Positions 14,095 through 26,000 of a stretch of 64,000 bases of DNA are shown in pieces (the first letter of the stretch is position 1; the number at the start of each line of letters is the position of its first letter). The notes under the pieces were generated by a model. That model made no database searches, had not been told where the DNA came from, and saw only the letters and a list, made by a program, of their open reading frames with translations. Both the position numbers and the translations under genes were made by a program. This DNA is from Diphasiastrum complanatum (Eukaryota; Streptophyta; Lycopodiopsida; Lycopodiales; Lycopodiaceae), in NCBI GenBank assembly GCA_029204225.1, contig CM055105.1, positions 48,557,688 through 48,621,687 on the forward strand, written 5' to 3'.

Positions 14095-17000
14095 CTTTAT
14101 TAATGTCTTTTCCATGCCAAAAGGCATATAAGACTATTGAAGTACATGTCAAGTATGTGGTAACCATGGGAGCGTATAAAACGTCTCCAAAACTATAATA
14201 AAGAAAATATCTGGTACAAACTAAAACCAAAATAGACACGTATGCGAGAGTGTGTGTGCAAAATAATCATCTGTATGTGTCAAGATGTCAAGGCTATGCT
14301 GCTATGATGATGCTGATGTTGTTGTAAAAAGATGTAATGTGAGTCGCAGCATGAGAGAGCACTGGAGCCTGCCGGCGTCATCTGTGAGCATGAGCATGTG
14401 TAATAGTGTGTCTCTGCGTAGGATGTCTGGTGATCCTGGTAGTAGCGTGATGGTGGGGGTTACACTGTCTCTGATCTCTATGAGTCTGTGAGCTGCTATC
14501 ATCCTCGTCGTCGTCAGAATCATCATCCTTGGGCACTAAATCATGCGATCTCCGCCTTGTGAAGAATGAAGTAATCAGTGGTTGTGACTGTGAGGTAGAA
14601 TGTTGGGGTGACCCGTATAAGTCTCTCCGTAATATGAACATTTTGCGTACCAACATGGCGACACATTGTGAGTCCTCATAGGCTATGAGGAGCGTAGAGT
14701 GGTAGGCATGTCTCGAAATAGGCAATGATATCGCCCTCTGATCTCATAGTATACTGGGCATCTGAAGATAAAGTGCTCCTCAGACTCCACCTCACCTAGA
14801 GAGCATAACTGGCAAATCCGCTCCTCTCTGGAAATACCATGGAACCTCCCCATCTCAATAGCTAGCTGATGAGAAGACACCCTGAGCTGTCCCAGTGTGA
14901 ATATGAGGCAATGTGATAGTCTCGACTCCAAGTAGTGTGGCATGACCAGTGTCCCATATGCATCCAGCTCCAAGAAATGTGTCTGGTAGAAAGATGGCTT
15001 AACCCCTAGTTGGTTATGCCAAGTCCGCTCTAGATATGCGCGATAGAGGAATGTCTGATACACTGGTAGGTGCCTGAGGGAAGCTATGTGATGGAGATAC
15101 CAAATGACTCAAGTAGGAGGTGGGATGCCTGAGAGAACCATCATAATCTATAGCCCTGACCATGAAGACTTTGTGAGGAGGATAGTGCGATTTGTATGTA
15201 TCGTCTATTTGTCTCTAGTAACGCCTGTGTCCTCTGTGTATAGGTAATGAGCTGAATAACTGCCTTGATTTGGATAGTTGGAAAGAAAGAAAGCTTTATT
15301 AATGTCTTTTCTATGCCAAAAGGCATATAAGACTGAATGAAGTACATGTCAAGTATGTGGTAACCATGGGAGTGTATAAGATGACCCCAAAACTGTAATA
15401 AAGAAAAACATCTAGTGCAAACTAAGATTACATAAATGAGAATGCATAATACTCATATGTATCCATGTTAAGATGTCAGGTCTGTGCTGACACTGTAGAA
15501 GGATGTGATGCGAGCTGTAACATGAGGAAGCGCTGGAGCCCGTTGACGTCGTCAATGACCATGAGCATGTATGGTGCGTCTCTGTGTAGGAGGTCTGGTG
15601 TGGCATATAACTCTCATAGTCGCCTGAGGTTGGGTGGTGCGTCGTCTCTGCATCCTAGGTCGGGGAATGTCATCGCAATCGCTGTCAGTCATGTCTGCAT
15701 CAGAACGTGATCTCTTGCGAGAGAAGAAGGATGTAATCTAAGACTGTGTCTGGATAGGTATGCTGAGTTGTCAAACATAGGTCCTGACGCAGGAGGGACA
15801 TCTCATGTATCATAAGTGCCACACATCAAGGGTCCTCATATGAGGTGAGGGGACCGCAATGTAACTGGTGTCTGACGAAAAAGGCAATGATATCGCCCTC
15901 TGATCTCATAGTAAACTGGACATGTGGATAGGAAATGCTCCTCTAACTCGACCATAGATAATGAACATAACGACAAAGCCGCTCCTCTCGTGGGGTACCC
16001 TGGAAGCGCCCACTCTCAATCACTAACTGGTGTACTCGAAACTGGCCTAGTATAAACCGAAGCTCATGAGATAGTCCTGAGGTGAGATAGTGTGGCAAAA
16101 CTGGCAATCCCACTGTGTCTAGCTCCAGAAAGTGTGTCCTGTAATAGTCGGGTTTGACCCCAAGCTGTCCCTGCCATGTCCGGCTCAAGTATCCTCTATA
16201 GAGGAAGCGTTTGATATACTCATGGGTGCCCGATGGAAGGTCTGTGATAGAAATGCCAAGTGTATCTAGTATCTAGGAGGCCTGAGAGAACCATGATAGT
16301 CGATGTCCCTGGTCATAAAGGTGTCGCGACGAGGCAAGTGCCGTCTGTATGTACCTCTGCTCATCTGTGGGTAACATCATGATACGTTGAATATATAGAA
16401 TAAGCTGGAAGATGGCGGATAGCTGTATGGGTGGAACCGCGAACTCTGTCAGGATAATCTGATGTGGGACAAATGGTTTAGCCCGTATCATCCGAGATAG
16501 CATGAGAACCTACAGTCGTGAAATACTGGCCCAATCAGATGATGTAAGACCCGTAAACCATACCTTTGTTGCATATAGGGTTGTGGGAGTAACGAGAGTA
16601 TAAAAAAGCTGACATTTACTCGGGGCATCCCGAATAAACCGTCTGAAACAGAAACGCTCTAACTGGACAAGGGAAGCGTGATCCTTCCCAAGTCTGGCGG
16701 AAGCTGCCTGTCACATGCCAAAGATAGGGCCTGTAAAAAGCACGCCAAGGTAAGTGTAAGAACATACGACCTCCAAGGGCTGCCTATCAAAGATGAGTTC
16801 CTGGCATTGCATAAAAGCTCTCGATGTGTTGAAAACCATAACTTTGGTTTTTGATATGTTAGCCCCCAATCTCCATCTACTGCAAAAGGCATGAAGACTG
16901 TCTAGCTGTCGCTGTAATCCCTCTTTGGTAGAAGATAGGAGGACCACGTCATCTGCATATAGAAGTTTAGCAATCAAGATGCTCCCAAGCCTGCAACCTG

Positions 17001-20000
17001 TGCCACCGCATCCCTCAATAATTCTCTCAAGCTCATCAATATATAGTCCAAACAGGGTTGGTGATAGAGAACAACCTTGTTTCACACCAATAGTGCTCCA
17101 GTGAGATGCCGGTCACTCCGAAAACAGCCAAGGACTCTCTCATATAGTGCCATCATTGCCAAGATCGTGTCAGTAGAAAAGCCAAGATCACTTATATGTT
17201 GAATGAGAAGGGATCGTGGAACAGAGTCGAAGGCTTTCCTGAAGTCAACAAAACAACAATAGACCCGCTCTCTCCTGTGTCTAGCCTCCTCAATAATGGC
17301 CTGAAGGGTGAAGATATGATCTGTGGTGGAGTAGTGTGCCCTGAAACACGCCTGGCCCAATGCATGTAATCTCCTAGACTCTGCCTCAGAACTGACTGCT
17401 GATTGGAGGATGGTGCCATATAACTTAGCAATGACATGCCCAATCATAATGGTGCGATAAGTACCAGGGTCCGTGGGTCACCAGTTTTGTGAATGGGATG
17501 GATGATGTTGGTACACCAGGAGGAAGGGAAGCCAGAGACAGCTGCTCGATTGAGCAAGGTGGCTAGGGTAGGTGAAAGTGTATCTGCAGCATGGATTAAT
17601 AGTTCAGATTCAAGGTCGTCAATATCACGGGTGCGACGGGTTTTCAGTCTTTTGATGGCCGTGAGGACCATGTTCGAGGTGAAGAAAGTGAAAGTAGTCG
17701 GTCGGGGAGAAATGGAGATGGGTGTGTCTGTGGGTGCAGTATATAAGGTGGTGGCATATGTAGTCCGGGTATGAAGGTCAGTGAAGGGAGGAGGTGGGGT
17801 ACGGGGGATGAACTCCCTCCAGAAGGCACCAGTGGAGGAACTGCGAAGGGAATCGACTAAGCTTTTCCCTTTTTGAGTTTCATACATCCGTTTCTTCCGA
17901 CGGAGGGTATGAAGTAAGCATTTGACTACCGGTTATAGCCCGTTTATGCTTATGTACGGATTTTAGCCTAGGTCACCCATTGCGGTAGAGACTCGGATGA
18001 TCAAGTTTCAGAAGGTAGCGGATTTCCTACATGATATGCAGGAAATGCTACAAATTGCATGTGAAAATTCCTAGTGTGCCCAAGATAGGGATCGACATTA
18101 TGCAAATCTAAAAAGATCACGAGAGACTTCCAAGTGGGGGATTAGGTATACTTGAGAATCCCGAAGGATTCGAGTGTAATGCGTACCGGCAAGCATTATA
18201 AATTGTCCCCTAGATATAGAGAACTAAACGATTGAGAAATCGTATAGTTACCGAGCATCTGGTTCGATGGAAGGGATGTACAGACAATGATGATTCCTAC
18301 GAACAAGAAGGAAGCTTAAGGAGGAACTTTCCCAGTTTTAAGTTCTAAGGACAGAACTTGAATAAGGTTGGAAGAATGTCATGCCCATGACTGGTCTCGG
18401 GTAGCGTATCCACGCTAGGGACCGGTAGACCAACAACCCGTAAGTTAATTGTGACTATATGGGAATTGGGGCCCTTATGCGTACATGGTCATAATTAATG
18501 GTTGTAGGCCTAAACACATGGTAGTGGAGTTGGTATGGGTCTATCAGTAAGTCATTAGGGAATTGGATGACGTGAGCCAGATAGGCTACAGAGGTGTCCA
18601 GTGAGGCGTCACAGTGCACTACTAGTGGTGCATGGGCCTTGGAGGGTATAAGTATACCTGTTGGGCTCTCACTAGTGTATGCTTGATTCTGTGATTGGTA
18701 GCTACATGCTGCTAGTGTGATTCCTCTTTCCATGACTGTAATTGATCCATAGCTTGGGGGCTAGATCTGTACAATCTAGGTTTGGTTGGGCTGGTTTATC
18801 CACCACCCGTTCCCTTGTGTTGTTGCTTTGATTGGTATGCTTAGACTAGTATCCTGTGAGTAGGACATTATACGGGGCGTCCCGAATAAATCTCTGAAAG
18901 CATAATCACTCAAGTTGGAACAAGGAGGCATGTCCCTTCCCAAGTCTAGTTGTAGCTGCATGTCTCATACCAAATATAGGACCAGTGCAAAGAACCCCAA
19001 GATAAGTGTAGGAGGGACACAATCTCTAGTGGTTGTCCGTCAAGAATAAGCTCATGTCGTTGCAGGAAGGCCCTGGATGTGTTAGAGACCATAACTTTCG
19101 TCTTCTCAATGTTAACCCTCAGACCCCATCTAGTGCAAAAATCATGGAGACCGTCTAGCTGCCTCTGTAAACCCTCTCTAGTCGAGGAGACTAAAGCCAC
19201 ATCATCTGCATATAAGAGAATGGCAATCAAAATATCTCCAAGCTTGCAACCTGTACCCCCGCTCTGCTCAATGACTCTCTCAAGCTCATCAATATATAGT
19301 CCAAATAGTGGTGAGAGGGAACAACCCTACATCACCCCTATGGTGCTCCATATATGAGAAGAAAACGTGGAACAGAATCAAAGGCTTTCCTGAAGTCACC
19401 AAAGCAACAATAAACTCCTATGTCTGGCCTCCTCAATGATAGCTTTTAGAGTGAAAACATGATCGGTGGTAGAATGGTGAGCACGAAAACCAGCCTGGCC
19501 CAATGCGTGTAGTCTCCTAGTCTCAGCTTCAGAACTGATCGCTGACTGAAGGATAGTGCCATAAAGTTTCGCGATGACATGTCCAATCATGATAGTTCTG
19601 TAGTTACCAGGATTCATGGGGTCACCATTTTTGTAGATGGGGTGGATGATATTAGTACACCAAGTTTGGGGGAACCAGAGACGACAACATGATTAAGCAA
19701 GGTGGCTAGGATAGGTGAAAGTATATCTGCAGCATGGATCAGCAGTTCTGACTCAAGGTCTTCTATGCCTCTAGTACGACGAGTCTTCATTCTCGTAATG
19801 GCCTCTATGACCATGTCAGAGGTGAAGAAGGTGAATTCACATGGATGGGGGGAGATGGAAATGGGCAAGTCAGTGGCTATGGTGTATAATGAGGTAGCGT
19901 ATGTGGACCAGATGTGTAAATCGTCAATAAGAGGGGGTGGAGCACGAGGGATAAATGCATGCCCAAAGGCACCTGTAGAGGAACTAAATAGGGAGTCGAC

Positions 20001-23000
20001 AAGGCTTTTCCCTTTTTGTTCTTCATAGGCACGCTTTTTACGGCGGAGTGTACGATGGAGAGATCGACAAACAGTAGGTAGAATAAGTGGCTCATGTATG
20101 CGTGCATGTGTAACACGGAGATGTAAGGAATGACACTCCTCATCAGGAGGCCGAGTAGGACGAGCTAGTGTGAATGTGCGTCGATGGGGCGTGGATGGAA
20201 AGGATACTGAAGCAGCAGCGTGAAGTGAGGTGGTAATAAAACGGGCCTGTGATTCCAATGAGCTATCATGCGGGAAGTGATGCAGTAGAGAAACAAGGGC
20301 TTCCTGGTAAGTGGCAATGAAGGGGTGAGCGAAGGTGTATTTGGGAGCACGGTCAATAAAGGGACCAGGTGGAGATTGTGAAGTTGGGACAGAACCCAAG
20401 TGGAAGGATAAAAAGTAGTGATTAAAGAGAGTGGTGTGTTACGAGCTCGTGACCAGTGCCGAACCCTAGAGAACACAGATAGGTCAGATACCACAGTCAA
20501 GGTCGTGTCCAGCGTACATGACCAACAGGGCAAGACATTGTGAGTAGTCTGCCCCAGCACGGTCCATAGCCATGGCGGGCCTAACACAGCCTAGGGACCT
20601 TGTCAGCAGGATAGGGCTCCCAGTTGGGTCCCGACGTGCAGTCGGCCACGTCAGTGACACGTGGCCGACACTTGGCAGTTGCATGCTACCAGCCCTCACA
20701 CTGGGCTAGGAGGGGCCTACTCTATATCAGGGAGTAGGCAAGGTTGGGTGAATCAGTTAGAGTTTGCCCTACTGTGGTGTTAGGATCTATTACACTGGTA
20801 TCAGAGCCATCTCCATCTTTGGGAGCTAAGTAGCAGCAGGGAGAAAGTAGAGAGAGTGCTCAGAATCTCTTAAAAACTTTGGTAAATAAGAGAGACAGAT
20901 CCAGCGCTGGAGGAGTAGCTTTCTACTGTGAAAATCTCCGTTGAATCATCTTCCTTTTAGTTGGAATATGAGTTAGATTTCTAAGACAGATCCATCGTTG
21001 TAGAGAAAGCTATCTGGCAAGGCGATTTCAATATAATTCTGAGTCATCTAAGCGGAACTTCAAGGGGAAAGGATGGGCAGATCCATCGCTGTGTAGCTAG
21101 CCCTCAGATTTGAAATTTGTAGATTAGCCAATTTCAAGTCCAGTGTGGATGACTTGTTCGCTGAACTCAAGAGCTTGATTTTGAGTTCCACGAAAGGAAG
21201 CCTTCCCTCCACTTCTCAGTTGTCCCCTTCTCCACTTCCATCAGTTTTGGGTGAGACTTTACGGTCTCACCCCAGTGTTTTTAAAGATTTAAAGCCTCCT
21301 ACTTTTAATGGGGAAGAGAAGGATAGAAATATAGAAATGCAGACATTCTACAAACCTTCCTCAACAAATGGAAGAACATTCATGCTCTTAAATAGACCCC
21401 TGACCATTTGCTATTGAGGCCAGTCTTTCTTTAGGGCCTATGGCCTATAAGTGGTGGTTAAATCTCCAGGAGAGTGGGCAGACTCCCCGGTCATAGAAAG
21501 CTTTTGAAGACGCTTTCCTAAGAGAATTCCTACCAGAAAATGAACTTGATAGAGCCTGGAAAGCCTGGGAAAGAACAGTAATGGACAAGTCCCTCATCCA
21601 AAATATCTCGCAGTATCGAGAAGCAATTTTAAAGATTAAAAATATGGATGACTATCAAAAAATCAGGGGATTTGTCCGTGGCCTCAAAGATGAATATAAA
21701 GTAGAGGTCCAGAGAAACTCGCCTACTACCCTTGAGCAAGCTCTCAGATATGCTCAAATCTATGATGATTCAGTGGGTAGGAAGAGAGCGAGACAGCAAC
21801 CACTTTCTGAGCAGCTTCCTCAGAAAGACTTTCAATTTAAAAAGAAATTTTTAAAAAGAAAGAAAGAAGATAAATTTAAAGGTGAAGCTCCTCAGAAACG
21901 CCCTTCACTCATACAGCCCTTAAAACCAGATGATTTTGAGAAAGCCAAACAAGAACGTTTGTGCTTTGTGTGTACGGGCAAGGGACACACAGTCAGTCTG
22001 TCCCAAGGATACAAGTTCATCTTGTTTAGACTGTAAGTTTCCCCAGTGACTCAACAGCTTCCGAGATCAAAGTGTATCATGAAGATCATGAACACTGTTG
22101 CCAGCTGACCACTGCAATGCTAGCGAGACCCTTCAGCTTTGGGCCGCATGACCTAGTACGTATGCATGGGAAACTTGGTAACCAGTCAGTAAGAGTTATG
22201 GTTGATGATGGGGCAACCCATAATTTCATCAACTACACCCTGGTTAAAAAGCTTAAACTACCATAAGTACCTAGTCAGCATAGGTACATAGTTTCATTAG
22301 CTAAGGGTGAAGATTAAAAAATATGGGAAACTATAGTTAGTAACTTAAATCTTGGTATTCAGGGGTACCAAGATGAAATAAACTTTCAGAAAATGCACCT
22401 GGATCGCACAGACATTGTTCTCGGGAGAGATTGGCTCTATAGTTTAGGACCTTCCGTCCACAGAAACTATCAGGAGAACACCCTCAGCTTTCAGCATAAA
22501 GGCCGAGAGATCCAGTTGCATGGGGAGCATGATGTTCCCAACAGTCCTATGGTCTGCAGTTCAAAGCTCTGTCAGCTAATCGGAGACGAAGACCATCAGG
22601 TATTCTTATGTGACTGTCAGTTTATTCCTAAAGTTTCTATTTCCAGTTCTATACAGCAGAAAATCAGTAAATTAGAAACTTTATTGTCTAAATTTAAAGA
22701 TGTTTTTCCTGAAGATTTACCACGTGGTTTACCACCTACTAGAGAGGTAGATCATGTAATAAACCTGGTACCAGGTACAGCACCTGTTTCTAAACTTCCG
22801 TATCGGGTCAGCCAAACAGAGGATGAAGAAATAACTAGGCAGTTAACAGATTATCTTGGGAAAGGCCAAATTCAGACCAGTAGTTCACCATGGGCCTCAC
22901 TAGTCCTTTTGGTGAAAAAGAAAGAGGGCCTATGCGTCTTTGCGTAGATTACAGAGCCCTCAATAAAGTCACAATAAAGAATAAATATCCTATGCCTCGG

Positions 23001-26000
23001 GCAGACGAGTTGTTGATCAACTCGACGGGGTTAAGTTTTTCAGTAAAATAGACCTCAGATCGGGATATCATCAAGTCCGTATAAAGTTGGAAGATGTCTC
23101 GAAAACAGCTTTTAGGACTCGTCATGGTCATTACGAGTTTAAGGTGATGCCATTTGGGCTCACTAATGCTCCAGCTACTTTTATGACCTTGATGAACAGT
23201 GTCCTCAGACCATACTTGGGTAAGTTTGTAGTCGTAATTTTAGATGACATCCTCGTCTACAGTAAAACGAGGAAGGAGCATCTAAAACACCTCAGAAAGG
23301 TGTTTCGACTGCTCTGAAAGCATAAGCTTTATGCTAAACAATCCAAGTGTGAATTCTTCGTTGAAGAAGTAGCATATTTGGGTCACATTATCTCGTCAGA
23401 TGGGATTAAGATGGACCCGAATAAGGTTAAAGCCATACTCAGTTGGCTGAGACCTCAAAACATTTTAGAACTTCAGATCTGTCTTGGTTTGGCGGCATAT
23501 TACAGACGATTTGTCAAGGAATATGCTCAGATAGAAGTTCCCATGACAAATCTTCTTAAGGGGAAGGGAAAGGAGTTCATTTGGGAGTCCGCACAACAGG
23601 AGAGCTTTGATGCTCTCAAAACAGCCTTAGCTACAGCACCAGTTCTAAAAGTCGTCGACCCCAATCAACCATTTGTGGTCGAAACAGATGCTAGCGACTT
23701 TGCAGTTGGTGCTGTGCTAACTCAGAGTGGACGACCAGTTGTGTTCGAGAGTAAAAAACTCGAGCCAGCTCAGACTAGGTACAGTGCCTATGAAAAGGAA
23801 CTCTTTTCTATAGTCCATGCCCTTAAGGCGTGGAGGCATTATTTGTATGGTGCCAACTTTGAGGTCCTGATAGACCATGAGAGTCTCAGATACCTTTCCA
23901 ATCAACCTGAGCTTAGAGGTCGGAAAGCTCGTTGGGCAGAGTTGATGCAAGAGTTTGACATGTCTATCAGATATAGACGGGGAAAATTCAATATAGTAGC
24001 AGATGCCCTTAGCAGAATGCCTATGATAAACGAGCTGAGTTTTACTCAGATTCGTAATGAGTTACTCGAGTCCTTGAGGAAATGCCAGCATGATGCATTC
24101 TTCTCTACTATCTGGAACTTAGTCCAGAGCAGACAGTTACAGACTCCAGAACCAGTTCCCGGGGCTGGTACCAGTTCATCCAAGAATACGGCAGCTTCCG
24201 TTGAGGATGATGATGAGTCCGAGTATACGTAGTCAGATGACATTGAGGATTCTGAGCCTGTATTACCCAAGCAAACCCCAGTGGTTGAGGGTCAGTTGAC
24301 TTAAGGATTTAAATGGAAACAATATTCCATTTAGGATGAGTGCTTGCTCTATAGAGATAGAGTATGTGTCCCCAATTTAGAGGATTATAGGCAGCAGGTC
24401 CTATATGAATGTCCTGACAATCCTAGTGCGGGACACCCAGGCATACAGAAGACCTATGAGCTTCTTTGTAGGCATTTTTTCTGGCCCAGTATGAAAAAGG
24501 ACGTCCAACAGTATGTAACCAGTTGCCAGAAATGTCAAGTAAACAAAGCAGAGCGTTTAAAGGTAGGAGGGTTGTTGCAGCCCTTAGTCTGACCAAAATG
24601 GCTCATTTTATTCCGACCAAAACAACTGTTAGAGCTCCAGAGTTAGCAAGGTTGTTTGTAGACGGGTTATTTAAATTGTACGGTCTACCTTCCGGCATAG
24701 TCAGCGACCAGGACAGTAAGTTTACTGGAAATTTTTGGAGGGCAGTATTCCATCATCTCCATACTAAACTTAATATGAGTACCACCGACCATCCACAGAC
24801 GGACGGTCAAACAGAGAGAGTAAATCAGGTGCTTGAGGATATGCTTCGTGCATACGTCAGCAAGAGGCAGACTAATTGGGAGGAGTATCTCTCAATATTA
24901 GAGTTTGCTTACAATAGTACCAAAAATTCAGCTACGGGATACAGCCCATTTATGCTGATGTACGGTTTTCAGCCACGCTCACCCACAGCTGTAGGGTTTA
25001 AACAAGAAAAAGTTGAAGCAGCCAGAAACTTTTTAGAGGACCTAAACCGGATGATAGAACATGCTAAGTGTTACGAGCTCGTAACCAGTGCCGAACCCTA
25101 GGGAACTCAGATAGGTCAGATACCACAGTTAGGGTCGTGTCCAACGTACATGACCAACAGGGCAAGACAGTGAGTAGTGTGCCCCAGCACGGTCCATAGC
25201 CATGTCGGGCCTAACACAGCCTAGGGACCCTGTCAGCAGGATAGGGCCCCCAGTTGGGTCCCGACGTGCAATCGGCCACGTCAGTGCCACGTGGCCGACA
25301 CTTGGCAGTTGCATGCTACCAACCCTCACACTGGGCTAGGAGGGGCTTACTCTATATCAAGGAGTAGGCAAGGTTGGGTGGATCAGTTAGTGTTTGCCCT
25401 ACTGTGGTGTTAGGATCTATTACACTGGTATCAGAGCTCCAAACTTACTTGCTACAGACCAGCGACCTACAGGCTGAGATTAAATCAGAGATTCAAGGTG
25501 ATTTCAGAGTTGTAAATTGGACAAATCAGGCCGGACAGGTTGCTGTCCAACCAGCGAGGTCAGGGACTTCAAAAATTCCGGATTTCTTTTTGTAAATTTC
25601 CGGTTTTTACTTTGTTGGAGACCCACACCTGAAATCAGATCAGTCAGCTACTCAACTCAAGAACCGGGAAATTTGGCATCGTTTTGAGGCTTCAAATTGG
25701 CATCTTTCGGGACAGCAGGTCTGAAATCTTGGGGAAAGAGTTGAAAGGGTTCCTCTTCGTAATTTCTAGGAAGTACAGTCCTCAGAAACAGCTAAGTCAT
25801 CTTTCCTTTCCCTTGTACAGTTGTAAATTAGTCTTTTAGACTTTTTTTCCTTCAGAAGTTAAGGTACTACGATCTCACCCCAGTGTTTTTAAAGATTTAA
25901 AGCCTCCTACTTTTAATGGGGAAGAGAAGGATAGAAATGCAGACATTCTCCAAACCTTCCTCAGCAAATGGAAGAACATTCATGCTCTTAAACAGACCCC

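Noticed and set aside
13989-14239. Open frames on both strands rich in Arg-Glu or Ser-Leu
   Set aside because: They are translations of the GA microsatellite.
14093-20436. A host gene cluster suggested by several reverse-strand frames with repeated similarity
   Set aside because: All are parts of one LINE family (linker, RT, zinc-binding region) with stops and truncations.
20798-20810. tRNA-Met-like sequence
   Set aside because: It is the 13-base primer-binding site of an LTR element, and no cloverleaf is present. The same holds at 940-950, 25426, 29624, 45634 and 55112.
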